DNA from: Firmicutes bacterium UBA5227 | Lineage (GTDB): Bacteria > Bacillota > Clostridia > Tissierellales > Sedimentibacteraceae | DNA length: 31,918 nucleotides | Reading direction: 5' to 3' | Assembly (NCBI GenBank): GCA_002409285.1 | Contig: DHUT01000063.1 | Span: forward strand, 24,204 to 56,121 | In this document: positions 23,584 through 31,290 of the stretch, one piece after another | Layout: the number at the start of each line of letters is the position of its first letter | Numbering within the stretch: the stretch's first letter is position 1 | Notes under the pieces: model-generated | Told to the model about the DNA's origin: nothing | Seen by the model: only the letters and a program-made list of their open reading frames with translations | The model's database searches: none | Position numbers and translations under genes: made by a program

Positions 23584-24249
23584 TCATTGTTCCTTCTTTG
23601 AACCGACTCGTTTAACAATATATTCTGTCACACTATCCGCATTATAGACCCCATCCCTCTTGCCGGCTTTAAGAATGTCTGCCTTGGGGTTAATGTCCTT
23701 TATATTCTTCTCCATATTTTCCATATTAACGTCAACAAACTGTGCAAGGTCAATCTTGGTTAATACAACTGCATCTGTATTCAGCATGGCAGGAGGATAT
23801 TTTAAAGGCTTATCCTCACCTTCGGGAGTACTCAGTACAACTAAACGCAAATCCTCTCCTAAATCATAGGATATGGGGCAAACCAGATTTCCTACATTCT
23901 CTATAATTAAAAGATTAATATCATTTAAATCAATCTTTGACAATTCTTCCTGTATCATCCTTGCATCTAAGTGGCACCCTCCGTCTGTGTTGATCTGCAA
24001 TGCTTCAACACCCAGCTTTTTAATTCGTTCCGAATCATTGGCCGTAGCAAGGTCTCCCTCAATAACCGCAATACTGAAAGAATCCGCAAGGGGCTTAAGG
24101 ATATTTTCTAACAGTGTAGTCTTGCCCGCTCCCGGTGAACCCATAATGTTAATAGTATATATATTATTCTTTTTAAAAACATCTCTGTTTTCTGCGGCAA
24201 TTTCATTGTTCAATGCCTTTAAATCCTTTTTAATTTCTATCTTACTCAT
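23584..24249 (-). CDS. hypB: Nickel-insertion GTPase HypB
   Basis: This 221-residue GTPase works with HypA to insert nickel into the hydrogenase large subunit. The P-loop GSPGAGKTT covers residues 37-45. GGCHLDARMI near residue 100 carries the Cys-His nickel and zinc site at the dimer interface, and TKIDLAQ is the guanine-specificity motif. The N-terminus lacks the histidine-rich nickel-storage stretch and also the CxxGCxC motif found in some HypB proteins, so nickel storage is unlikely. It follows hypA after 57 bases. Confidence 0.95.
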   Translation of the reverse strand: MSKIEIKKDLKALNNEIAAENRDVFKKNNIYTINIMGSPGAGKTTLLENILKPLADSFSIAVIEGDLATANDSERIKKLGVEALQINTDGGCHLDARMIQEELSKIDLNDINLLIIENVGNLVCPISYDLGEDLRLVVLSTPEGEDKPLKYPPAMLNTDAVVLTKIDLAQFVDVNMENMEKNIKDINPKADILKAGKRDGVYNADSVTEYIVKRVGSKKEQ

Positions 24250-24306
24250 ACTTACCTCCTCTGCTCTACTCAGGCAGTGAAAACATTAACATAAAAAATT
24301 GCCTGC

Positions 24307-24651
24307 TCACTTCTCCAGGCAATCCAGACTTTGAATATATATATCTTCTCCTTGTGTTACCGTATAATAGATACCCCCACATCCGGGACATATATATGGA
24401 AATTCATCCGGTTCGTAATTGCACCCACAATTTTCACATTGTACCCTGACCGGTATTTCCTCCATTACAAGTTCTGCTCCACTAAGCGGTCCTGTTTGAG
24501 TCATTGCCTCAAATGCAAACGAAAGTGCAGCAGGCAGGGCATTTGATAATTTACCCACTGACAGTGTCACCCTTTTTACTTCAACATTTTTACCCTCTAT
24601 TGCCTTTTCGGCAATACTAAGCATATTCTCCATTAAAGATGTCTCATGCAT
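24307..24651 (-). CDS. hypA: Nickel metallochaperone HypA
   Basis: This 114-residue metallochaperone passes nickel to the large subunit with HypB. The ATG at 24651 gives MHETSLMENMLSIAEKAI, with His2 needed for nickel binding. The longer frame would run back through the promoter. The zinc-binding site is CENCGCNY with CPGCGGIY. It is the first gene of the hyp-hydrogenase unit, with a strong promoter about 50 bases upstream. The ribosome site (GGAAG) is modest. Confidence 0.95.
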   Translation of the reverse strand: MHETSLMENMLSIAEKAIEGKNVEVKRVTLSVGKLSNALPAALSFAFEAMTQTGPLSGAELVMEEIPVRVQCENCGCNYEPDEFPYICPGCGGIYYTVTQGEDIYIQSLDCLEK

Positions 24652-24677
24652 GACTGTACTTCCATTTATATTATTAA

Positions 24678-24692
24678 AACATTTTGTATGTT
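24678..24692. promoter_or_regulatory. Small inverted repeat in the hypA leader, possible operator
   Basis: AACAT-TTTGT-ATGTT forms a 15-base dyad about 8 to 22 bases after the predicted transcription start of the hyp operon. Its position suits a repressor site, but the arms are only five bases long and could be chance. Confidence 0.3.
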
Positions 24693-24706
24693 CTGTTTCC
24701 AAATGG

Positions 24707-24735
24707 ATTATACTGCTACCCCTTAACCAAGTCAA
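24707..24735 (-). promoter_or_regulatory. Sigma-A promoter of the hypABFCDE-hydrogenase operon
   Basis: On the minus strand there is a -35 TTGACT (24730-24735), a 17-base spacer and a perfect -10 TATAAT (24707-24712). The predicted start of transcription is near 24700, giving a leader of about 50 bases before hypA. No other convincing promoter was seen down to the protease gene. Confidence 0.85.
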
Positions 24736-24805
24736 CCCCCTAAATTTTAAATATTTTTAGTCCCTTGTAATATTAAAAACGACTGAAAAATAAAGTACTG
24801 TATTT

Positions 24806-25597
24806 TTAATTACCTGTGCTTTGATATTTTTTTGCCCCATAAAAAAATATTTTCACTGAAAGCATTAAAAGAGCCACTATAATAATTGTTAAATATATTA
24901 TGTATAATAAATGATTATTAAATCCTTCGGAGGCCAATTGCATAGGCAGAAAACTTACAGCAGATAAAGGCAGTACCCATGTTAAGAAAAACCTAATAGT
25001 CTTTCCAAATATCGTTATGGGATATTTCAAATATGTAGTTAAGTTATTTACCGCATTAAATAATGAGAATGTTCCATCTGATATAAAATACAGAGAACTT
25101 GTGATAATAGTTATAGAAATCAACAATAATGCTCCTAAAATAGATACATATGCTATCAGACATAAAGTAAGTATGCTTAACTGTAACCCGCTTGATGTCA
25201 CTGAATGGATTACCACCCCTATTCCTATAATAAATTGTATAAAATATTCTTCATTAAAATTTAGAAACATCAGATGCAGTAATAAATTTATAGGGCGAGT
25301 GAAGATTAAATCCAATGTTCCATTAAAAATATAGCCCCGAAGCTGCTGAAAGTTACCGCATAAAATTCGTTCCAACGAAGAGCTCAATAGAAAAAAACCG
25401 TATATCATTTGACAATTATAATATGACAAACCAGTTAAGCTCTGAATGTTTTCAAATATTAATGATATAAATATAAGTCCAAACAGAGAGCTGATTATTG
25501 AAGGTATAATACCTATAATAAAATCCATTCTATATTCCAATATTTTTTTTATATTCATACTTAAAAAACACCTAAAAAGACTAAAGAATTTAACCAT
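24806..25597 (-). CDS. ABC-2 family permease (DUF990-like), exporter subunit
   Basis: This 263-residue membrane protein has about six helices and resembles the ABC-2 family permeases of the DUF990/PF06182 type. Clues are FSLFRCFLSMNIKKILEYRMDFIIG at the start (given by key features: an amphipathic entry helix, then EYRxDF) and a duplicated gene next to it. I choose the ATG at 25597, five bases after GGGGG, over the ATG four codons upstream. It would form a transporter with the next permease and the ATPase. The substrate is not recognisable. Base composition is visibly more AT-rich than the hyp genes. A weak AT-only hairpin at 24786-24807 may end the operon. Confidence 0.75.
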   Translation of the reverse strand: MVKFFSLFRCFLSMNIKKILEYRMDFIIGIIPSIISSLFGLIFISLIFENIQSLTGLSYYNCQMIYGFFLLSSSLERILCGNFQQLRGYIFNGTLDLIFTRPINLLLHLMFLNFNEEYFIQFIIGIGVVIHSVTSSGLQLSILTLCLIAYVSILGALLLISITIITSSLYFISDGTFSLFNAVNNLTTYLKYPITIFGKTIRFFLTWVLPLSAVSFLPMQLASEGFNNHLLYIIYLTIIIVALLMLSVKIFFYGAKKYQSTGN

Positions 25598-25615
25598 TTC
25601 AACCCCCATTATTTA

Positions 25616-26395
25616 TTACACTTTTAAAAGATTGATGTAAAAGTAACTGCTTAAAATAATTATCAAGATTATCCAAACTGCTGCATTTGTATAAGATATC
25701 AGTATCTCTTTAATATTTAGTTTGCCTTGTAATATTAATATAGGGTAATATACTATTTTACTGAACGGCATAATTTTTATAGCGAAAGCTTGTAAGTGAA
25801 CCGGGAAAAAATCTAACGGAATTAAAGTTCCGGATAAAATCTCTACTAATACTATCTTAAAAGAAGCTATCCCCCAGCTATTTTCAGTCCAAAAACACAA
25901 TATTCCGAGTAAAAAATTAAAAACTGCATTAAACAAAAAACCCCCAAATAAACTCACAAAAAAGAATGCAAAATTTATCCCTACAAAATGTGTTTGCATA
26001 ATTATCAAAAATAAGGTAACAATTGGTGCCAAAATTATGAACATAAATAGAGCTATTCCAAATTGCTTGTTTAAAAATTGGAGTTGGTAGTCAATAGGCT
26101 TTAATAATATATTGGTAATATTTCCCGATTTAACATCCATTGAGATAAAAGAAATCGTAGGATATAAATATAATGCAGAAATACTAACACTAAGAAGCAT
26201 ATATACAAACATTTCTTCAAATGTTCTTCCATTAATAATTGAAACGTCTATGTACACTGCTTTCCAGAAAAAGAACATTAAAACAAACTGAAAAAGAAAA
26301 CCTAAAAGCCTATCGATAATAATCCCTCTATAATTCAGTTGACTTAGAAAGCCCATTTTAATCCAGATAATATATTTATAAAATGATTTAATCAA
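25616..26395 (-). CDS. ABC-2 family permease (second subunit of exporter)
   Basis: This 259-residue protein has about six membrane helices and pairs with the permease at 24806-25597. YKYIIWIKMGFLSQLNYRG at the N-terminus is the family-type amphipathic entry helix followed by an NYRxxxI turn, and the mid-part has MDVKSGNITNILLKPIDYQL, the conserved loop of DUF990-type permeases. It overlaps the ATPase gene by eight bases and precedes the other permease by 18, so the three form one operon. Substrate unknown; export of a lipid, peptide or drug-like molecule is typical for ABC-2 systems in general. Confidence 0.78.
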   Translation of the reverse strand: MIKSFYKYIIWIKMGFLSQLNYRGIIIDRLLGFLFQFVLMFFFWKAVYIDVSIINGRTFEEMFVYMLLSVSISALYLYPTISFISMDVKSGNITNILLKPIDYQLQFLNKQFGIALFMFIILAPIVTLFLIIMQTHFVGINFAFFFVSLFGGFLFNAVFNFLLGILCFWTENSWGIASFKIVLVEILSGTLIPLDFFPVHLQAFAIKIMPFSKIVYYPILILQGKLNIKEILISYTNAAVWIILIIILSSYFYINLLKV

Positions 26396-27398
26396 GTAGA
26401 ATTTCTCCTTTTGTAATATTTTGTATTATCGATTCAAGAGATTCATTCTTAACTTCAAAACTTTCAAGTAGTGGATTGTTGATAAATTGATTGATGATTT
26501 GGTTCGTAAGCTTGATATCTTCTATTTTAAATTTAATACCTATTTCAAAATCATTTACAGAATATAAATCTAAATCATTGTAATTATCAGATATGTATCT
26601 AATTGAACTGCTTGTCTCCTCCTTGCTTTTGAATTTTAAGGATAATATCCTAAACTTAATATGCTTACTCTTTATAACACCTATATCGTCATTAACAATT
26701 AACTTTCCTTTATTAATAATCATGATACGTTTACAAAGATCTTCAATATCATAAAAATTATGTGATGTTATTATGATTGTTTTATTATATGCTTTATTGT
26801 ATTCAGTAAGCATTTTTATAACATTTTGTCTAACATCGCTATCTAAGCCGATTGTTGGTTCATCTAAAAATAAGCAGTCAGGAAAATGTAACATTGCTAC
26901 AGCTATATCACATTTTACACGTTGCCCAAGACTTAGCTTACGCACAGAAGTATTTAGTAATCCTGAAATTTCTAAATAAGAGTTTATGAATTCAAAATTC
27001 CGTTTAAATTCAGTTTCATTAATCTCATAAATTGCTTTAAACAGATTTATACTTTCAATGGTAGGAAGGTCATTCCATAAATTACTTCTGTGTCCAAAAA
27101 CAACACCTATCTCTTTTTTAAATTTCTTATTATTTATACTTACTTTTTCATCATTAAAAAAAATCTCGCCACAATCGGGATTTAATACTCCGCACAGCAT
27201 TTTTATGGTAGTGGATTTTCCCGAACCGTTAGGACCAACATATCCGCAAATTGTTCCTTTTTCTATCTCAAAACTTACATTATCAACAGCGATTTTCTTG
27301 CTGTATTCCGATGAAAAAATATTTTTTACATAGCCCGAAATCCCAGGCTTATGAATTTTACTCGTGTAAATTTTAGAAACTCCATCTACTTTTATCAA
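26388..27398 (-). CDS. ABC transporter ATP-binding protein of the ABC-2 exporter
   Basis: This 336-residue ATPase should power the two neighbouring permeases. Motifs are Walker A GPNGSGKSTT near residue 55, the signature LSLGQRVKCDIA near residue 157, Walker B CLFLDEPTIGLD and the switch histidine in TSHNFYD. About 100 extra residues after the nucleotide-binding domain are usual for the NatA-like type. The start is TTG, nine bases after AAAGGA. It lies 115 bases after the CsoR-type regulator in the same direction with no obvious terminator between, so the regulator may control it. Confidence 0.88.
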   Translation of the reverse strand: MIKVDGVSKIYTSKIHKPGISGYVKNIFSSEYSKKIAVDNVSFEIEKGTICGYVGPNGSGKSTTIKMLCGVLNPDCGEIFFNDEKVSINNKKFKKEIGVVFGHRSNLWNDLPTIESINLFKAIYEINETEFKRNFEFINSYLEISGLLNTSVRKLSLGQRVKCDIAVAMLHFPDCLFLDEPTIGLDSDVRQNVIKMLTEYNKAYNKTIIITSHNFYDIEDLCKRIMIINKGKLIVNDDIGVIKSKHIKFRILSLKFKSKEETSSSIRYISDNYNDLDLYSVNDFEIGIKFKIEDIKLTNQIINQFINNPLLESFEVKNESLESIIQNITKGEILLD

Positions 27399-27513
27399 AT
27401 CATTATATCCTTTCGATTAATATGTCCTCTATTAATAGATAATCCATTTCGTTTTTTATAAAAGTCTTTATGGCATCTATGGGGCTTTCTACTATTGGCT
27501 ATTGTAAATCAGC

Positions 27514-27822
27514 TTATTTTATAAAGCTGTCTATTGCTTTATTTAAATTTCTAATTGCTTCTTCATCACCTGATTCAACCGCATCAACAATGCAATGCTC
27601 CATATGGTCTTTTAAAATTACCTTTCCCGTATTATTCAGGGCAGATATAACGGCAGATAACTGAATTAATACCTCGCTGCAATCCTTGCCTTCTTCCACC
27701 ATCTTTTTTACGTATTCCAAATGACCTGTGGCACGGGAAAGCCTGTTTAATACCGCCTTTGTATGCTGGTGATTATGACTGTGATTGTGGTCGTGGTGTA
27801 CCGTTTCAGTACTATCCTGCAT
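27514..27822 (-). CDS. CsoR/RcnR-family metal-sensing repressor with His-rich N-terminus
   Basis: This 102-residue all-helical protein of the CsoR/RcnR/FrmR family (DUF156) binds DNA as a tetramer and lets go on metal binding. C48 (GKDCSEV), H73 and C77 (KDHMEHC) match the Cys-His-Cys Cu(I) set of CsoR. Ahead of the core is a histidine-rich stretch (residues 9-20, HHDHNHSHNHQH), which may bind Ni, Co, Zn or Cu. ATG at 27822 has AGGAGG six bases upstream. There is no copA or copZ nearby. The target may be itself and the following ABC exporter. The family is certain; the metal is inferred and uncertain. Confidence 0.87.
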   Translation of the reverse strand: MQDSTETVHHDHNHSHNHQHTKAVLNRLSRATGHLEYVKKMVEEGKDCSEVLIQLSAVISALNNTGKVILKDHMEHCIVDAVESGDEEAIRNLNKAIDSFIK

Positions 27823-27869
27823 TTGACTTCCTCCTGTATTTTATATATCCGTAAATCGTTAAAAAACTA

Positions 27870-27894
27870 AAGCAATTGTTTATGTTAATTGCTT
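27870..27894. promoter_or_regulatory. Perfect inverted repeat at the csoR-type promoter, candidate operator
   Basis: AAGCAATT (27870-27877), nine bases, then AATTGCTT (27887-27894), lies at the predicted transcription start of the regulator gene. It is a natural place for autorepression. It does not look like the G-tract operators known for CsoR and RcnR, so the binding protein is uncertain. Confidence 0.45.
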
Positions 27895-27896
27895 AC

Positions 27897-27925
27897 ATTA
27901 TACCTCATTTAAATAATTCAGTCCA
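27897..27925 (-). promoter_or_regulatory. Sigma-A promoter of the CsoR/RcnR-family gene
   Basis: On the minus strand there is a -35 TGGACT (27920-27925), a 17-base spacer and a -10 TATAAT (27897-27902), giving a leader of about 70 bases. Confidence 0.65.
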
Positions 27926-27978
27926 TATTTTTAAGATTTTTTATTGACTAATACACCCAATTATTACCCTTAACTGCC

Positions 27979-28046
27979 ATTCTGAGGCGTAGCTGAAAAA
28001 TCCATGCATTTAAGCATTTGAGAGATTCTTTGCCTCCGGCTCAGAA
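27979..28046. repeat. MITE-like or palindromic intergenic repeat with ATTCTGAG/CTCAGAAT ends
   Basis: The ends ATTCTGAG (27979-27986) and CTCAGAAT (28039-28046) are perfect inverted repeats, with GAGGC and GCCTC nested inside them and an inner dyad ATGC-ATTTAA-GCAT. Sequences of the CATTCTGAG...AAGAATC...CTCAGAATG kind are common dispersed intergenic repeats in many bacteria. No coding frame is present. It lies between the regulator promoter and the terminator of the FecCD operon. Confidence 0.6.
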
Positions 28047-28070
28047 TAAAAGGAATCAACTAATGTGCAG

Positions 28071-28092
28071 TAAAAAAAGGTCTGTGAAGACC
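28071..28092 (-). terminator. Intrinsic terminator of the FecCD/BtuCD-type operon
   Basis: On the minus strand GGTCT-TCAC-AGACC is followed by seven T residues, about 26 bases after the stop of the binding-protein gene. Confidence 0.85.
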
Positions 28093-28117
28093 CTCTTGTA
28101 CTTATTGTTGCAGTTAT

Positions 28118-29089
28118 TTATTTGAACAGTTCGGGATAAAAGAATTTTGAGAGTGTCTCTACAGCATAAGCCATCCTGCTGCCGGGCAGCACACTTTCCA
28201 GCGCTATTACACCGAACCTTTCATTTTTTACACAGTCAAGACGGGAAAGAATTGAATCACTTTTTATTGCACGAATTTTTTCCTCAACAGATGGTGAATC
28301 ATAATCATGAATTATAATGATGTCAGGGTTTCTTTTCAAAACTTCCTCATAGCTTACGGTAATCCACTGCTTATCGGTAATATCGTCAAACACATTTTTT
28401 CCCCCTGCCTTTTCAATCAGCAGAGTCTCAAAATTTGTTCCTCCGCAGGTAAAAACCCCTTCTCCGCCGCTGTCATATACAAGTACTTTTACTTTTTCCT
28501 TATCCTTTATTTTTCCTTCAACCTCAGAAATTCTTGATTCCTGATCATCAATGAACGCCTGAGCCTTGTTTTCAATTTTAAAAATTTTGCCTATATCATT
28601 AATTTCCTTATAAATCTGTTCAAAGTTCGTCGCGCTGTTCATGTATGCGGTCATTCCCATTTGCTCCAGCTCCTCTGTATCCAGACCCTCTTCACCAAAT
28701 TCCCAGTCAATTCCGTAAATAAAATCTGCACCACTGCTTATTACAGCCTCCCTGGTTGCAGAGCCGTAATTAAGTTCCGGAATCTTATTATATGCTTCTG
28801 CATATTCGGGAAGGGATCCCCTGCTGTGGTTATTTAGAGTATTGCCGATAATATAGTCACTCAGCCCCAATGCCACAAAAAGCTCGCTGCAGTTAGGACC
28901 AAGAGTAAGTACCTTTTCAGGCATTTTTTTTACAGTAATTTCTCTCCCGTAGTTATCAAAACTCAAAGCTTCGTAATCTGCAGACTCCGTATTGTCCTCC
29001 ACATTTGTGACAGGCTTTCCGCTGCACCCTGTAAAGAGCAGCATTACCGCAAAAAAAACTGCGAATATATCATATTTTCTTCTTGTCAT
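28118..29089 (-). CDS. ABC transporter substrate-binding lipoprotein (FepB/BtuF-like, iron-siderophore or cobalamin type)
   Basis: This 323-residue lipoprotein captures a metal chelate outside the membrane. A signal peptide with a lipobox, LLFTGC, gives the lipidated cysteine at about residue 22, followed by an acidic linker. The mature part is a Peripla_BP_2 domain: KVLTLGPNCSELFVALGLSD opens the first lobe and ADFIYGIDWEF and IIIIHDYDSP are family-type strands. The long linking helix of this class fits residues 150-180. AAGGAG precedes the ATG. It is the third gene, 129 bases after the ATPase, with nothing clear in the gap. Heme, siderophore, cobalamin or another chelate are all possible. 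Confidence 0.85.
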   Translation of the reverse strand: MTRRKYDIFAVFFAVMLLFTGCSGKPVTNVEDNTESADYEALSFDNYGREITVKKMPEKVLTLGPNCSELFVALGLSDYIIGNTLNNHSRGSLPEYAEAYNKIPELNYGSATREAVISSGADFIYGIDWEFGEEGLDTEELEQMGMTAYMNSATNFEQIYKEINDIGKIFKIENKAQAFIDDQESRISEVEGKIKDKEKVKVLVYDSGGEGVFTCGGTNFETLLIEKAGGKNVFDDITDKQWITVSYEEVLKRNPDIIIIHDYDSPSVEEKIRAIKSDSILSRLDCVKNERFGVIALESVLPGSRMAYAVETLSKFFYPELFK

Positions 29090-29218
29090 TTGTTTTCTCC
29101 TTTTAATTTCATATGTACCTAAACCTTAGCAAAAATTTTGAAAACATTTTTTCCTGCCGAATACTTTTTCACGACATAAAAAACTGTCCCTAAAATCTGA
29201 CCGCATGCACCATCCGGT

Positions 29219-29995
29219 TCACATACTCATGCCTCTGGGTAAAAATGTTATGGATAGTTTTTGGGTAGCAGGATGTACTCTCACATCTGCATTGACACCA
29301 TAAACCTGAAAAATAACGTCCGGTGTGAGTATTTCCTCCGGTTTTCCTGTCCTAAACACGCACCCTTCCTTTAACACATAAAGTTTATTGCAATATAACG
29401 CCGCAATATTCAAGTCATGTATTGCAGACAACACCGTAACTCCCAGGCTTTTAACCAGATCAAAAATTTCAAGCTGGTAATAAATATCAAGGTGATTAGT
29501 TGGCTCGTCCAGAATAAGGAAATCTGTCTGCTGAGCAATAGCCCGTGCAAGTAGGACTCTCTGCTTTTCTCCGCCGGATAAATGAGTATAATTGCGTTTT
29601 GCCATATCCTTCATACCAACCAGTTCAAGGGAATGCATGACAATATCCCTGTCCTCCTTTGTATCTCCGTCAAACAGACCCTTGTGAGGGCTGCGACCCA
29701 TCCAGACTATTTCTTCCACCTTAAAATCAAAGGGTATAAAATTTTCCTGTCCCACAACGCCTAACTTTACCGCTGATTTTTTATTGCTCATTTTGTATAA
29801 ATCTTCTCCATCAAGAATAACTTCTCCACAGTCAGGTTTCAATGCACGATAGAGGTTTTTGAGGACCGTTGATTTGCCGCTTCCGTTTGGACCTATGATT
29901 CCTACAAAATCTCCATCCTTAACATTTAGGCAGATGTCTTCTATAATATTTTTATCGGTATATGCAAAGCTTAAATGATTTACTTCTAATCCCAT
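29219..29995 (-). CDS. FecE/BtuD-type ABC transporter ATPase
   Basis: This 258-residue ATPase powers the FecCD permease. Walker A GPNGSGKSTVL is near residue 38, the Q-loop is VVGQENF, the signature LSGGEKQRVLLARAIA lies near 138, Walker B is FLILDEPTNHLD, and the switch histidine is in AIHDLN. I choose the ATG at 29995 (MGLEVNHLSFAY), with AAGGAG six bases upstream, over the earlier start that overlaps this site. It follows the permease by 10 bases. The family call is sure and the substrate is not known. Confidence 0.92.
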   Translation of the reverse strand: MGLEVNHLSFAYTDKNIIEDICLNVKDGDFVGIIGPNGSGKSTVLKNLYRALKPDCGEVILDGEDLYKMSNKKSAVKLGVVGQENFIPFDFKVEEIVWMGRSPHKGLFDGDTKEDRDIVMHSLELVGMKDMAKRNYTHLSGGEKQRVLLARAIAQQTDFLILDEPTNHLDIYYQLEIFDLVKSLGVTVLSAIHDLNIAALYCNKLYVLKEGCVFRTGKPEEILTPDVIFQVYGVNADVRVHPATQKLSITFLPRGMSM

Positions 29996-30005
29996 TTTCT
30001 TCTCC

Positions 30006-31088
30006 TTATTCACCGGCATTTCTTTTCATCAGCCATATAAAAAACGGTCCACCGAAAAAGGCTGTAAGTACACCTACAGGAATTTCCTCCGGCGCAATCA
30101 GCATTCTTGCCGCCACATCTACCCATACAACCATAATTCCGCCTAATAACGCACATACTGGCAACACTCTCTTATGGTCTGATCCCACAAGCAGCCGAGT
30201 AATATGGGGAACCATCAATCCTACAAAACCTATGGTTCCACTGACTGCAATGGTTGCTCCGGTCATAAGGGAAGATACCAGCACCAGCATTTTCTGCATC
30301 CGCCTGACATTAAATCCCAGAGTTCCGGCAGTTTCATCACCTAATGTCAGTGCATTTAATCCTCTGTAGTTAATTAATAATATAACCATACATATGATAA
30401 TTGTAATGAGGGGAAGCCCAAGATATGACCACCTGGCTCCAGCAAGGCTTCCGGACATCCAGAATTCAGCATTATGCAGTCCTAAAGCATTGGGAGCGCT
30501 TAAGGTAATTATTCTTGTGACCGCATCCATTATCATGGAAACCGCCACACCGGACAAAAGCAGCTGAGTTATGTTGATACGTCCCTTTACTCTGGAAATA
30601 GCATAAACTATTATAATCGTAACAGCCGCCCCCAAAAAAGCACTTATAGACAGAGAATACCTCCCCATAAAGGCAAATACTCCGAAAATCATATTTAGGG
30701 TTGCTGCCGCCGCCGCTCCGGAGGATACACCCAGTATAAATGGATCAGCCAGATGGTTTCTGACCAGAGCCTGCATTGCAGTGCCTGTAACAGCCAGAGA
30801 AGCACCCACAATCATACCAAGCAGTACTCTTGGGAAACGAAGCCCAAGCACGATATTCTCATCCAGCTGAGTCCATGTGTGAACAATGTAATCACTGAGA
30901 AACGGAATCCTGCTCAAAGCAATCTTAGCCACAACATCAAATTTCACCTTCACAGGTCCCAGTCCCACTGCGAATATTAAGGAAACAACTGCAACGGCAC
31001 ACAAAATAACCATTATAACAAACATATTAGGTTCATTTCTGTTAAATACATTCTTGATTCTTCCGATATTTATTTTTCTACTCTTCAT
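30006..31088 (-). CDS. FecCD/BtuC-family ABC permease
   Basis: This 360-residue permease of about ten membrane helices moves iron-siderophore, heme, cobalamin or related metal complexes inward. Family motifs are RFPRVLLGMIVGASLAVTG, GTAMQALVRNHLADPFILG, and the C-terminal GTIGFVGLMVPHITRLLVG, which contains the ATPase-coupling loop region. The N-terminus has about 20 basic residues before the first helix, a normal form. It is the first gene of the three-gene operon. About 60 bases upstream is a candidate promoter. A GAGGAAC ribosome site lies just before the ATG. Confidence 0.92.
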   Translation of the reverse strand: MKSRKINIGRIKNVFNRNEPNMFVIMVILCAVAVVSLIFAVGLGPVKVKFDVVAKIALSRIPFLSDYIVHTWTQLDENIVLGLRFPRVLLGMIVGASLAVTGTAMQALVRNHLADPFILGVSSGAAAAATLNMIFGVFAFMGRYSLSISAFLGAAVTIIIVYAISRVKGRINITQLLLSGVAVSMIMDAVTRIITLSAPNALGLHNAEFWMSGSLAGARWSYLGLPLITIIICMVILLINYRGLNALTLGDETAGTLGFNVRRMQKMLVLVSSLMTGATIAVSGTIGFVGLMVPHITRLLVGSDHKRVLPVCALLGGIMVVWVDVAARMLIAPEEIPVGVLTAFFGGPFFIWLMKRNAGE

Positions 31089-31140
31089 AAGTTCCTCGCC
31101 AAAAGCCTACTTCATTTTTCTGCGTCACTTTTCTTCATAC

Positions 31141-31169
31141 ATTATAGGCAAATAAAAATCCCCACACAA
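31141..31169 (-). promoter_or_regulatory. Candidate sigma-A promoter of the FecCD-type operon
   Basis: On the minus strand there is a -35 TTGTGT (31164-31169), a 17-base spacer and a perfect -10 TATAAT (31141-31146), about 45 bases before the permease start. The -35 is weak and lies inside the hairpin at 31160-31179. Confidence 0.5.
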
Positions 31170-31179
31170 GCCTGTGGGG
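31151..31179 (-). terminator. GC-rich hairpin with T-tract: attenuator-type terminator or operator
   Basis: The plus strand reads CCCCACA-CAAGCC-TGTGGGG (31160-31179), a perfect seven-base stem. On the minus strand it is followed by ATTTTTATT, so it could end transcripts just before the operon. It also covers the candidate -35 and could be a repressor site. Confidence 0.5.
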
Positions 31180-31253
31180 GGGATAAAAATTTAGTGAAAG
31201 GTTGACACTAATGATTGCGTTTACAATGTTAGTAGCAGCCATCGTAAAAGGGC

Positions 31254-31290
31254 AAAAAATTAGATACCCTGTCTCAACCACAGGATATCT
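31254..31290 (-). terminator. Strong minus-strand intrinsic terminator upstream of the FecCD-type operon
   Basis: The stem arms on the minus strand are AGATATCCTGT and ACAGGGTATCT (one T-G wobble) with a seven-base loop, followed by AATTTTTT. It ends a transcript coming from the right, where no intact gene is visible. Confidence 0.7.

Noticed and set aside
24786..24807. Firm terminator for the ABC-2 exporter operon
   Set aside because: The hairpin is made only of A and T pairs in a six to seven base stem and overlaps the stop codon, so it is too weak to list as a separate feature.
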